This document shows positions 28,160-37,285 of a stretch of DNA of 64,000 nt, piece after piece (the stretch's first letter is position 1; each line of letters begins with the position of its first letter). The DNA comes from an uncultured Lachnospiraceae bacterium. Lineage in GTDB: Bacteria; Bacillota; Clostridia; Lachnospirales; Lachnospiraceae. The position numbers and the translations under genes are program-made. The notes beneath the pieces are model-generated. The model made no database searches, was not told the DNA's origin, and saw nothing but the letters and a program-made list of their open reading frames with translations. The DNA lies in assembly GCA_902770965.1 (NCBI GenBank), contig CACXUY010000004.1, positions 62,001 through 126,000 of the forward strand, given 5' to 3'.

Positions 28160-28291
28160 GCCTTCTCCTGAACCGTGTTTTGTTTTACCGGTTTGTCTGA
28201 CAGATGACGCCCCGCATACTAAGAACGTCATCGTCAGCTATATCGCATCTTGGAATGTCTTCATCGAGTTTCTATTTCAACGAGAGCCTTT

Positions 28292-29332
28292 TTAATCGAG
28301 GATCTTTTTTATGAGCAAAATGAGACGGTCATTTTCTTCTTTCTTACGGATGGCTATCCGATAGTGGAAAGCGGAAGCGCCTATTCCGCGATAATTATTG
28401 CAATCTCTTATCAAGATACCGGATGAAAGCAGCGGCTTGTAAAGCTCCTTGCTGCTCTCAAAAAAAAGAAAATCAGCCGTCCCTGCAGTCACCTTAAAAC
28501 CCATGCCTGATAGCAGCTGCGACAGCCTTTGTCTCTCATCATTAAGATAAGCTATAGCTTCTTCCAGATAATGCTTCGCTTCAAGAGCCTTTATTCCGGC
28601 TGCCTGGGCTATGGTTGAGACGTTCCACATCGGAAGCATGTCCTTTATTATCCCTTTCAGCTCTCTGTCTGCTGTCATGCCATAGCCTAACCGGAGACCA
28701 GGTATGGCGTAGATTTTTGTGAAGGAATCCACCACTACCAGCTTGGGATTGTACTTTAGGACTGAGCGGAGAGTCATTGATTCATAATCAGCCAAGAAAC
28801 GCAGGAAGCTCTCGTCTATGACAAGCCATGTGTCACCCTCTTCAGCGGCTTTCAATGCTTTATCCATGAATGATCTGTCCAAAAGCACGCCTGTGGGATT
28901 CACCGGGTTGCACAAGAACGCTATATCAACGTTCTCTATTGCTTGAAGGAACGCTCCTTCATCGGAAGTGAAAGTACATTCGGCGTTGTTTGCTTCAAGG
29001 CAGCGTTCATATTCTGAAAAAGCCGGCGTCAGTATCAACCCTTTTTTCGGAGAGACAGCTTTGACAAGACAGCAGATGAATTCGGCAGCCCCGTTCGTGC
29101 ATATTATCATGTCCTGACTAAGGCCGTCCCTGGATGCTATAGCGGCTCTCAGCCGGACGCAATCAGGATCGGGATAGGCTGTCAGAAATCTCTCGGTATT
29201 GCTGAAGAGAGACAGGACTGTGTCAGGAGGCCCCAGAGGATTCCCGTTTACGGAAAAATCAAGTACGATATCATTTCTGTATATATCGCCGCCATGAGAG
29301 TATTTTGTCATGTTTTCATTCAAACCATGCAT
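28292..29332 (-). CDS. cobD: CobD/CobC-like threonine-phosphate decarboxylase or histidinol-phosphate-type aminotransferase
   Basis: PLP fold-type I enzyme expected to supply aminopropanol phosphate for the cobalamin nucleotide loop. Near N-terminal HGGDIYRNDIVLDFSVNGNPLGPP is typical of CobD. The PLP lysine is in VDSFTKIYAIPGLRLGYG, and CNPVNPTGVLLD is the substrate/PLP loop. The open frame runs up to 29371, but those first codons lie in the inverted-repeat element at 29357-29527, so the ATG at 29332 (MHGLNENMTKYSHGG) is preferred. HisC activity cannot be excluded by sequence alone; operon context favours cobalamin. Confidence 0.85.
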   Translation of the reverse strand: MHGLNENMTKYSHGGDIYRNDIVLDFSVNGNPLGPPDTVLSLFSNTERFLTAYPDPDCVRLRAAIASRDGLSQDMIICTNGAAEFICCLVKAVSPKKGLILTPAFSEYERCLEANNAECTFTSDEGAFLQAIENVDIAFLCNPVNPTGVLLDRSFMDKALKAAEEGDTWLVIDESFLRFLADYESMTLRSVLKYNPKLVVVDSFTKIYAIPGLRLGYGMTADRELKGIIKDMLPMWNVSTIAQAAGIKALEAKHYLEEAIAYLNDERQRLSQLLSGMGFKVTAGTADFLFFESSKELYKPLLSSGILIRDCNNYRGIGASAFHYRIAIRKKEENDRLILLIKKILD

Positions 29333-29356
29333 TTTTGAGTTTATGCTTCCTCTTAT

Positions 29357-29527
29357 GAAATAATTCAGCACTCCACGATAACTGTAAAATACAGGACGAA
29401 GTGCTAGCGCTACAGACGCATTGACGTATAATATCAGTTATCTTGGCGCGGACAAGGTGCGCAGCGCCTCTGACCGCCCCACAGAGTGGAATGCGCAGTA
29501 TCCCGGATATGGGGGCTGAATAGTTTA
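29357..29527. repeat. Inverted-repeat element family R1, copy a
   Basis: About 170 bp with imperfect inverted ends (AAATAATTCAGCA and GGCTGAATAGTTT). The interior aligns closely with the copy at 60239-60403, including ATACAGGACGA, CAGTTATCTTGG and CTCTGACCGCCCCACA. It predicts three stem-loops. Sits between cbiB and the CobD-like gene and touches the latter's 5' region. Confidence 0.75.
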
Positions 29528-29575
29528 ACTTTTATCGGATTTCGCGCCGTGTATAACTGAAGGACATGTCCGGGA

Positions 29576-30583
29576 TCACCTCAGGAGAGAGAGCCCTGTA
29601 GGGTAGATCAGCATTCCAAGAAAGACGATCAGCCTAATGACAATGATGAAAACCAGCATCATCCATGATGCAGTCAGCATGAGCTTGTTTGCCCTTGTTA
29701 TATCTTCCTTTTCCGGTGCTTTCAGCGCGTCTCCAAGCTCAGGCTTATGCGTGAGTATTCCTTCATATGAAATGAATCCGGCAAGCCTGATCCCCAATGC
29801 ACCGGCGCATACGGACTCTGTCTGAGCAGAGTTCGGGCTGTCATGAAGCCTGGCATCCCTTCTGTATATCCTCCTGGCATTTTCGCGGTCGAAGCCCTGA
29901 ACTCCGGCAGACAGCATTAACAGCCAGGCTGAGAGCCTTGCAGGTATATAGTTCATGATATCGTCAGCAAGAGCCGCTGCCCTGCCAAAGTAATAATACT
30001 TCTCATTTCTGTATGCTATCATCGAGTCAAGCGTATTTACTGCTTTATATATATATCCGAAAACCACGCCGCCAAGCATAAGGTAAAACAGCGGCGCGAT
30101 CTCACCATCATTTGTATTTTCAGCGATCGTCTCTACCGCAGCGCGTATTATATCCTCTTCGTCTAGACAATCAGTGTCTCTTCCGACTATCATTGACAGA
30201 GAGTTTCTTGCCTCGGGAAGGTTTCGTCTGGTCAGCGCATTGTAAACCCGTCCGCTTTCAACAGTGAGGTCCTTAGCTGAAAGAATCGACCAGCACATCA
30301 GTGCCTCCACCGCTATGAGCAGCGGCCTGTTTATAGCCCTGAACAAAAAGATAAGCAGAAAAGGAACAATGCCGCTAATAACGACTACTAATGTCGCTGT
30401 CATTGTACCACGTCTCAGATCTCCGCTTGTACTGTCGTTTTTTCTTCTGAGCTTATTTTCTAAGAAAGTGATCAGACACCCTATCAGCCTGACAGGATGA
30501 AACGAAAAAACAGGATCTCCGACCAGAAGATCCAACAGAAATCCTATTAATATGGCTATAGTCGTATCCAGAAACCAGTACAA
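29576..30583 (-). CDS. cbiB: Adenosylcobinamide-phosphate synthase CbiB
   Basis: Membrane enzyme that attaches aminopropanol (phosphate) to adenosylcobyric acid. Characteristic motifs: LLDLLVGDPVFSFHPVRLIG, VETIAENTNDGEIAPLFYLMLGG, AVNTLDSMIAYRNEKYYYFG and DSPNSAQTESVCAGALG. 335 residues with four to five membrane segments. The start is TTG, supported by AGGAG about 9 bases upstream. Confidence 0.95.
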   Translation of the reverse strand: MYWFLDTTIAILIGFLLDLLVGDPVFSFHPVRLIGCLITFLENKLRRKNDSTSGDLRRGTMTATLVVVISGIVPFLLIFLFRAINRPLLIAVEALMCWSILSAKDLTVESGRVYNALTRRNLPEARNSLSMIVGRDTDCLDEEDIIRAAVETIAENTNDGEIAPLFYLMLGGVVFGYIYKAVNTLDSMIAYRNEKYYYFGRAAALADDIMNYIPARLSAWLLMLSAGVQGFDRENARRIYRRDARLHDSPNSAQTESVCAGALGIRLAGFISYEGILTHKPELGDALKAPEKEDITRANKLMLTASWMMLVFIIVIRLIVFLGMLIYPTGLSLLR

Positions 30584-30739
30584 AGCCGGACACTCCTCTC
30601 CCAGATTGATTCTAATACTGAAGATGTCAATATGAAGGTTTTCTCAACGCCATATGGTCATGCATACGAAGCATTACTGATATGGCTGCAGAAAACCGTA
30701 TTTTTCTGCCTGTTCATTGCCCAAGCCTCGGGCTGCTGC

Positions 30740-30775
30740 GCATCCTTCGAGGTGCTGAGCATCCCTCGAGGTGCT
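30740..30775. repeat. Short direct repeat, 17 bp x 2
   Basis: Two near-identical 17-base units (GCATCCYTCGAGGTGCT) separated by two bases, in the 210-bp gap between cbiB and cbiC. A small hairpin (CAGAAAA / TTTTCTG) lies about 40 bases before it. No gene is seen in this gap. Confidence 0.6.
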
Positions 30776-30793
30776 ATATGATTACAAATATGG

Positions 30794-31489
30794 CTATGCT
30801 TTTATACCGTAGAGCAAAGCGTTAACAATTGCTGCCGCGACCGTGCTGCCGCCTTTTCTCCCCCTTGCGGCTATATAAGGAAGACCGCTGCGCATCAGCA
30901 TTTCTTTGGAGGCGACCACATTAACAAAACCGACTGGGACTCCTATCACAGCGGAAGGCTCAAACATCCCGTCCCTGAACAGCTCGCAGACCCGGATAAG
31001 AGCAGTTGGCGCGTTGCCTATGACAACCAGCGGATGTCTGCCTAAAGCCGCCCCTTTTTCCATGCTCACTATGGCTCTTGTGACTCCGCGTTTGCGGGCT
31101 TCTTCCGACACATCCGGGTCAGCCATAAAACAATGGAGGTTTCCTCCGAAATCCCCGAGCTTTTTCCGGTTGATGCCGGACATTGCCATCCTCGTGTCAG
31201 TAATAATATCCTCTCCGTTAAGGATGGCTCTTCGAATAATACCTACTACTCCATCCGAGAAGCAAAGATTATCAGCATAGTCAAAATCGGCAGTGGCATG
31301 GATCGTGCGTAGGATTATGGATTCCAGCTCAGGGTCAAGATCTCTGTGTAGCTCCGAACGGATTATCTCGAAACTCCTCCTTTCTATATCCTGCGGTGAA
31401 ACCATCTCCAGATCATTGTTATACAAGTTGTTTCTCGAGGATTTAATATCAGCTTGTAACATCATGTCTTTTTTTCCCTTGATGATCAT
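30794..31489 (-). CDS. cbiC: Precorrin-8X / cobalt-precorrin-8 methylmutase
   Basis: Moves the C11 methyl group to C12 to give (cobalt-)cobyrinic acid. The conserved block MVSPQDIERRSFEIIRSEL at the N-terminus includes the substrate-binding region. DTRMAMSGINR, GNAPTALIRVCEL and VGVPVGFVNVVASKEML are also diagnostic. 231 residues if the first ATG is used; a start at 31465 or at the second ATG of the cluster is also possible because the ribosome binding site is weak. Confidence 0.95.
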   Translation of the reverse strand: MIIKGKKDMMLQADIKSSRNNLYNNDLEMVSPQDIERRSFEIIRSELHRDLDPELESIILRTIHATADFDYADNLCFSDGVVGIIRRAILNGEDIITDTRMAMSGINRKKLGDFGGNLHCFMADPDVSEEARKRGVTRAIVSMEKGAALGRHPLVVIGNAPTALIRVCELFRDGMFEPSAVIGVPVGFVNVVASKEMLMRSGLPYIAARGRKGGSTVAAAIVNALLYGIKA

Positions 31490-31532
31490 CTTGGTTTTTG
31501 CTGCATTTTGCTTCTTCAGCCTTTCATCTCAC

Positions 31533-32912
31533 TTAAAAAGCGGCAGCTGCCCGAACGAACCTTTTTGCTGCTTCTTTGTTTGCCGAAAGCGGTATGTGAG
31601 GAAAGCCTGCGTAAAGATTCGGCATGGAATATCCGGTTTTCCAGGAAGCTGAATTAGAAGCCTTTGTGGCAGTAAAGGATGCTCCCGAAGCCGTGCTGTC
31701 CCAGTAGTGGAACTCATGTCCTTTTAAGACATCTCCCTTCGCTGAAAGCAGACCCTCAGCTTCCGGTCTTATAGTAACATATCCAAAATGTTTCAGCCTG
31801 TCACCTCTTTTACATACTCCATGTATGACGCCAGCCATAGGATATAATGAACCATCCAAGGCTTCGATTTCATCATGAAGTACCATGAAGCCCCCGCACT
31901 CAGCTATAGTCGGCAATCCGTGACTGATCGCCTCATTTAGCTGACAAAGAAACTCAGTGTTAGAGGAAAGGCTTTTGGCATAAACCTCCGGGTAGCCTCC
32001 CGGCAATATCAGGCCGCAGACATCCTTCGGGATCGTATCACCGCGCAGCGGAGAAAAATAAACAAGCTCACAGCCTAGCTCTTCAAGGATAAGGGCATCC
32101 TGAGGATAAAAGAAACAAAACGCGGGATCCTTTGCGACAGCGATCCGCGGCTTCTCAATTCCTGTCTCGCAGCCGGAGGATAGACCTTTAATGTGGTTAG
32201 TCAATGGTGCTGCCATGCTTGCCAGGTCAAACAAACCGTCTATATCGACTGTATGAACGATGAACTCATGCAATGTTCGTATTTTTCCGGCAAGCTCAGC
32301 ATGTTCGGACGGACTGTCATCAGGGATCATAAGTCCAAGATGGCGGCTGTTTATACTTATATCAGGATTTCGGGGCAGGTATCCCAAAGGTATTATACCA
32401 AGAGAACGTGTGGCTTTTTCTGCTTCCTGATACAAACTTTTTGACATACGGTTAAATATTACGCCCCGAATAAAGCTGTCTTTCTGCTCGCTATCGGAAA
32501 AACCCTTCGGTTTATAATTGAGAAAGCCCTCCAGCACAGCTATGGATGAAGATCCCATGCCGGCAGCGTCCACTATTATAACCACGGGGGTCATTGTGTC
32601 TTTAGCAACCTGATATGAGCTGCACAGTGACGAAAAGCCTATGCCGTCATAATAGCCCATTACCCCTTCCATGACAGAGATATCAGTGTTTTTTGACATG
32701 ATAGCAGCGAAACCACAGAGCTCGTCCTTATTATAAAACCAGGGATCGAGATTATATGAGGGTATGCCAAGAACGCTGCGATGAAACATCGGGTCTATAT
32801 AATCCGGGCCACATTTAAAAGAACCCACTCTAAGTCCTTTAGCCTTCAGCGCCGCTAAGATCCCGCAGACAATGGTCGTCTTGCCGCAGCCGGAGGCCAT
32901 GCCCGCTATCAT
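31533..32912 (-). CDS. cbiA: Cobyrinic acid a,c-diamide synthase
   Basis: ATP- and glutamine-dependent amidation of cobyrinic acid. P-loop MIAGMASGCGKTT at the N-terminus, FKCGPDYIDPMFH, and glutaminase cysteine in TIAECGGFMVLHDEI. The frame is open upstream to 33014 (TTG), but the ATG at 32912 has an AGGAGG three bases away (spacing short) and gives the usual family N-terminus and length (459 residues). An intermediate ATG at 32966 lacks a ribosome binding site. Confidence 0.93.
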   Translation of the reverse strand: MIAGMASGCGKTTIVCGILAALKAKGLRVGSFKCGPDYIDPMFHRSVLGIPSYNLDPWFYNKDELCGFAAIMSKNTDISVMEGVMGYYDGIGFSSLCSSYQVAKDTMTPVVIIVDAAGMGSSSIAVLEGFLNYKPKGFSDSEQKDSFIRGVIFNRMSKSLYQEAEKATRSLGIIPLGYLPRNPDISINSRHLGLMIPDDSPSEHAELAGKIRTLHEFIVHTVDIDGLFDLASMAAPLTNHIKGLSSGCETGIEKPRIAVAKDPAFCFFYPQDALILEELGCELVYFSPLRGDTIPKDVCGLILPGGYPEVYAKSLSSNTEFLCQLNEAISHGLPTIAECGGFMVLHDEIEALDGSLYPMAGVIHGVCKRGDRLKHFGYVTIRPEAEGLLSAKGDVLKGHEFHYWDSTASGASFTATKASNSASWKTGYSMPNLYAGFPHIPLSANKEAAKRFVRAAAAF

Positions 32913-33057
32913 CAACCTCCTTTTCTCTATGTTTTGTCCGCAATCAGTTGTTCTCTTAATATACATTTTTTCGTATACTGTTCTTTCTCTTGTTCCGCAA
33001 AAATCACATGTCAAAACTTCTTACGGGATTGCTCAGCAGCATCACATATCAGGTGTA

Positions 33058-34251
33058 TCAACGCCTGCGTCCGGTTATAAGCCAGATAGGGTTCTGGGCT
33101 ATTATCATATGGCCGGCGCCGGCCTTTTTTGTCGATGAAACCGCAATGTGGATCATCTCCGGCTGCATTTCCAGTTCTTCAAGAATGGCTATGCCGGCTG
33201 TGGCTGTCTCTATGGTAATGGCCGTCATGGCGATACGTACCTTATCATTCATTTGTACAATGGAACGCAGGATGCCGCCCAGATCTCCGCCGCTTCCGCC
33301 GACAAAGGCTACATCAGGGACAGGCAGGCCTTCAAAAGCGCCCGGAGCTTCTTTGTTAACGATGCTTATGTTGTGAAGTCCGAATATTTCCTCATTTTTC
33401 TTAATAAGCTTAACGGCTTCAGGAGATCTTTCAATCGCATACACTGCGCCATGAGGAGAACTGAGAGCCAGCTCAACAGTGACTGAGCCAGTGCCCGCGC
33501 CGACATCATATATGGTCTCGCCGTCCATGATAGACAGACGGCTGATGGCAAGCGCACGTATCTCCCTTTTTGTCATAGGTGTGTTGCCCCTTGCAAATAG
33601 GTCATCAGGAATTCCAGGGTAAGGAAAATAAGCAGGATGATCATTCAGTATGAAACATACCGACAGCGGTTTTATGCTTTTTCTGTAGAATGAATCGACT
33701 GTCCCTGTCAGTATACGCTCTTCGGGAAGCGATAGCTCTTCACCTATTACCATCTTGCAGCTGCCAAGTCCTGCCCGGACCAATCCACCGAGCCATTCCT
33801 TCATATCAGGAGCACAGAGTATGAAAACCTTTCTATGAAGGCTTACGGCATGTATGAGGTTGTCGTCCCTTCCGTGAAGGCTGACTATCAGTGCGTCCTC
33901 CCACGAAATCCCGCTCTTTGCGGAGAGAATCGACATGCTGGAAATACCGGGCATTATCTCCGGACGAAGGTCTTCGATCAGAGGCAGCAAAGCCTTGCAA
34001 CCTGAATAAAAGCCGGTGTCACCGGAGAAGAGCACGGCGATGAGTTCTTCTTCACAGCTACGCAATTCCCGTTCGATCTCCCTGCTATTGAGCAGCTCAG
34101 CTTTTCTGGACGAAGGATTGAGCTCGGCAAATCTGTCAAGGATCGATTTAGCGCCGATCAGCAATCCTGCTTTTTCTATGATCCGCTTCGAGTCTCCTGT
34201 TAAAAATCCGGCTGAACCGGGTCCGGTCCCTATGAGCACAATTTTCTTCAT
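33058..34251 (-). CDS. cbiET: Bifunctional cobalt-precorrin-7 C5-methyltransferase / cobalt-precorrin-6B C15-methyltransferase (decarboxylating)
   Basis: Fusion of CbiE (about 1-205; tetrapyrrole methylase starting MKKIVLIGTGPGSAGFLT, with ALLPLIEDLRPEIMPGISSM) and CbiT (about 210-397; class I methyltransferase with YDVGAGTGSVTVELAL). The ATG at 34251 is preferred over the frame's earlier start because GGGAT lies just upstream. The fusion is equivalent to CobL. Confidence 0.95.
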   Translation of the reverse strand: MKKIVLIGTGPGSAGFLTGDSKRIIEKAGLLIGAKSILDRFAELNPSSRKAELLNSREIERELRSCEEELIAVLFSGDTGFYSGCKALLPLIEDLRPEIMPGISSMSILSAKSGISWEDALIVSLHGRDDNLIHAVSLHRKVFILCAPDMKEWLGGLVRAGLGSCKMVIGEELSLPEERILTGTVDSFYRKSIKPLSVCFILNDHPAYFPYPGIPDDLFARGNTPMTKREIRALAISRLSIMDGETIYDVGAGTGSVTVELALSSPHGAVYAIERSPEAVKLIKKNEEIFGLHNISIVNKEAPGAFEGLPVPDVAFVGGSGGDLGGILRSIVQMNDKVRIAMTAITIETATAGIAILEELEMQPEMIHIAVSSTKKAGAGHMIIAQNPIWLITGRRR

Positions 34252-34322
34252 TCTTATCCCTTTTTCTATCATAATTGCTGGTCTTTCTTTATATCTTCAA
34301 ATCTATTTTCTGTGAAATCGGC

Positions 34323-35162
34323 TTAAATCTTATGTTTATTCCAAAGCATTATTATCTCTTTCTTTGCTTCCTCAATATTAATGCCGCCCGAGTCCTGTGG
34401 ACGCGCTATGGTGACCACTTCTATTCCGGCTTTTTGTGCTGCTGATAGTTTCTCATTCATGCCACCTTCTTTTCCGGTCTCTTTAGTGACAAGAAATGAA
34501 GCATTGAAATGATGGATGCATGCTATGTTCATTTCCTCAGTAAATGGACCCTCCGCCGCTATGATATTACTTCTTTTTATGCCGCATGTCAGACAGCTTT
34601 GTATTGAATCCATTAAAGGAAGAACCCTTACACATAGCCTGCCCAGAGGTTCATTCTCGTTATTTTTTCTTAAAAATTCTTTGCAGAATATGTCAATCTG
34701 CCGGCTTCCGATCGTCAGGAAAACATTCCCGTTTTTTGTTCTGAGATACTGTGCCGCTTCGGCAACATTTTTTGTTCTGGTGATATATCCGCCCTCAGGA
34801 AGAGACTGTTGTGGACGCCGGACTCTCAACAGGATTGTATCCGTCTGAGAGCAGCAAAGCTTAACTGCCCTGCTTACCTCTTCGGCATAGGGATGCGTAG
34901 CATCTATAACAGCGACTGGTTTGATCTCAATGATCTCTTTCATGATGGCAGCTTCATCAAGACGGCCAGCGTGCAGGATAAGACCAGTTGTTCCGTCATC
35001 AGATTCAATGATCCCTGATTCACGAAGGATATTTGCGCCATACTCCGTTGCCGTGTACACCTTGACGGGAATAGCATTGTCCGACATGAAAACAGATAAT
35101 TCCCGTCCTTCTGTGGTTCCGGCAAAGAGCATGAACCTACATCTTTCTATATTGCCGCACAC
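34323..35162 (-). CDS. cbiJ: Precorrin-6A / cobalt-precorrin-6A reductase
   Basis: NADPH-dependent reduction of the corrin ring. Family features: MLFAGTTEGRELS, VIDATHPYAEEVSRA, VFLTIGSRQIDIFCKEF, ERCR/RVLPL and FLVTKETGKEGGMNEKLSAA. The start at 35162 is GTG with AAGGA ten bases upstream; an ATG at 35132 gives a more typical N-terminus but poor ribosome binding. 279 or 269 residues. Confidence 0.93.
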   Translation of the reverse strand: MCGNIERCRFMLFAGTTEGRELSVFMSDNAIPVKVYTATEYGANILRESGIIESDDGTTGLILHAGRLDEAAIMKEIIEIKPVAVIDATHPYAEEVSRAVKLCCSQTDTILLRVRRPQQSLPEGGYITRTKNVAEAAQYLRTKNGNVFLTIGSRQIDIFCKEFLRKNNENEPLGRLCVRVLPLMDSIQSCLTCGIKRSNIIAAEGPFTEEMNIACIHHFNASFLVTKETGKEGGMNEKLSAAQKAGIEVVTIARPQDSGGINIEEAKKEIIMLWNKHKI

Positions 35163-35182
35163 CGATTTGGGATCCTTTCCAA

Positions 35183-36016
35183 TTACAGGACATTTTCTTT
35201 CCTGTAATTATTTGAGCTCGTATCATAACCTCTCGGAGTGACCATCCGGTCCTCAACGCTTCGGGTAGATGATGATCCGATAAAAACGGTGGTGAACATA
35301 TCTACCTCAGTTTCACGAAGCTCCATTAAAGACATAAGCTCACAGCTTTCACCAGGCCGCCCAACGTTTATGGCTATTCCGCAGACGCAGGAAGGGTCAA
35401 GAAACTTGAGGAGAACATCACAAGCTCGTTTTAGGTGTCCTTTGCGATGCCTGCTGCCTGGGTTATAAAGCACTATTGCAAAATCACCTCTCGCAGCCAT
35501 TTCCAATCGTTTTTCAATAACTGTCCAGTCAGTCAGTCTGTCGCTCAGCGAAATAACCGCAAAATCATTCGAGAGGGGAGCGCCCAGCAAAGCGGCTCCG
35601 CTGGCGGCTGCAGTTACGCCGGCGACAAGTCTTATCTTCACTCCTGGATACTGCGGTGCAAGCTCGAGGACCGGGGCGGCCATTCCGTATATACCCGGAT
35701 CACCTGAGCATACTAAGGCAGTGATCCTTCCTGCGGCTGCCGTCTCAAGAGCCAGTTTACACCTTTCTATCTCCTGGGTCATTCCGGTCGAGAGATATTC
35801 TTTTTCCGGATACTCACTTATGACTATTTCATTGTACACATGATAACCAACGATGACCTCAGCCGACCTGAGAGCAGCCGCTGCCTCCCTGGTCATGGAA
35901 TCGAAACCTCCTGGTCCTATACCAACGACCCATAGCAGATTGCCTGAGGCATTATCGCAAGGTATCATTCCCTCATGGCCGGCCTTTGCTGTTATTTCAG
36001 TTTTCTTCTTCATCAT
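35183..36016 (-). CDS. cbiH: Cobalt-precorrin-3B C17-methyltransferase
   Basis: SAM-dependent tetrapyrrole methylase that also drives ring contraction in the anaerobic pathway. Motifs: LWVVGIGPGGFDSMTREA, ALVCSGDPGIYGMA, AGVTAAASGAALLGAPLSNDFAVISLSD and LYNPGSRHR. There is an extra N-terminal segment of about 27 residues before the methylase core; a downstream start is possible. 277 residues. Confidence 0.94.
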   Translation of the reverse strand: MMKKKTEITAKAGHEGMIPCDNASGNLLWVVGIGPGGFDSMTREAAAALRSAEVIVGYHVYNEIVISEYPEKEYLSTGMTQEIERCKLALETAAAGRITALVCSGDPGIYGMAAPVLELAPQYPGVKIRLVAGVTAAASGAALLGAPLSNDFAVISLSDRLTDWTVIEKRLEMAARGDFAIVLYNPGSRHRKGHLKRACDVLLKFLDPSCVCGIAINVGRPGESCELMSLMELRETEVDMFTTVFIGSSSTRSVEDRMVTPRGYDTSSNNYRKENVL

Positions 36017-36146
36017 GATAAGGTCTGCTCTCTTTATTATTCATGGCATCACATGCTTTATAAAGCAGATTGTGGGTACACACAACGTGGAGTAATCCAC
36101 AGAGCGTTATATGCATGGTGTTGCCGGCTGCCCCGCAGGCGTTTTA

Positions 36147-37280
36147 TTAGAAACTGATTTTCAATCGAGCTTCTGCCGCAGCAACAGTCACCCCGTTGAA
36201 AACCTTTTTTGAAATGATGAGTTTACTGTCTTTTCCGGCCGCGGCAACGGCGGCTCGCTCACAAACATTATCGACACCGAGAGTCCTGGTGACAAATTCA
36301 GATGACGAGAAGCAGCCTTCTTGTTCCTTCAGCTCTGTTACAGTATAGAACCTAAGGTTGATGTTAGCCTTATCAACATATGAGAGCAAGCCTCCCTCAT
36401 CCTTTTTTATATCGCATGTGGCTATACCGGCCACAGAAAGTCCTGACAAACCAGTGTCATAAAAAAAACGGTGCACCGCTTTTTCTATCATTTCTTCAGA
36501 AATGCCCCTGCGGCATCCAATGCCGAGCCAGATTGCACGGGGTATCAGGAAAAGCGTCTTTTTAAATGGCTCTCTGTTTGTGAATATTGTTACATAGATG
36601 CCAAGCTCAGGCACCTGGCCTCTGTCGATGGAAATATTGTATGCCGAACCACTCTTCATACACGCTGTACCGTCTGTTACAGAAAAGAGCTCGAGAGATC
36701 CCGGAAGGATTCCATTTATCGGATAATCCGTAGCAAAACCGACCCTCCGTCCGGCAATGATCAAGGCAGATACTTCCTTGCAAAGCTCCTTCGGAGTGCT
36801 TGACAAAGAGTTGTCATCCGCGAAAAGATCGACAGCAAAAAGTCCATCTTCATCGGTTGCGGTAGTGATGATCGGCAAAGCTCCTATCATTCCTGCCATT
36901 TTCTTCGCAAGCCTGTTTGCCCCTCCGATATGACCGGATAGAATTGGAATACAGTATAAACCTGAGCAATCTACGCAGATCACTGCCGGGTCATGATATT
37001 TATCTCTGACATATGGAGCTACAGCTCTGACAGCTATGCCGACAGCACCTATGAAAACAATGGCGTCAGCCATCGAAAATGCTTTACGAGTCCACTCCGA
37101 AAGGCTTTCCGATATAACAGAGGTATTACACAGAGCGGTTTTGCTTTCTGTGCGTTCTGCCTTATCGTATGTATGTTTTATCCAATTGCGAACCGTATGT
37201 CCATATGACATCAGCTCATTCGAAAGGCGGCTTCCGATCAGCGATCCAGCCCCGGTGAAGCTTACTATCCATATATTCAA
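36147..37280 (-). CDS. cbiG: Cobalt-precorrin-5A hydrolase CbiG
   Basis: Opens the delta-lactone of cobalt-precorrin-5A and releases acetaldehyde; a marker of the oxygen-independent route. N-terminal region with DAIVFIGAVGIAVRAVAPYVRDK, middle with PILSGHIGGANRLAKKMA, and C-terminal CobE/CbiG domain starting LGIGCRRGISEEMIEKAV. 377 residues, complete. There is a gap of 130 bp to cbiH. Confidence 0.95.
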   Translation of the reverse strand: MNIWIVSFTGAGSLIGSRLSNELMSYGHTVRNWIKHTYDKAERTESKTALCNTSVISESLSEWTRKAFSMADAIVFIGAVGIAVRAVAPYVRDKYHDPAVICVDCSGLYCIPILSGHIGGANRLAKKMAGMIGALPIITTATDEDGLFAVDLFADDNSLSSTPKELCKEVSALIIAGRRVGFATDYPINGILPGSLELFSVTDGTACMKSGSAYNISIDRGQVPELGIYVTIFTNREPFKKTLFLIPRAIWLGIGCRRGISEEMIEKAVHRFFYDTGLSGLSVAGIATCDIKKDEGGLLSYVDKANINLRFYTVTELKEQEGCFSSSEFVTRTLGVDNVCERAAVAAAGKDSKLIISKKVFNGVTVAAAEARLKISF

Positions 37281-37285
37281 TTACA

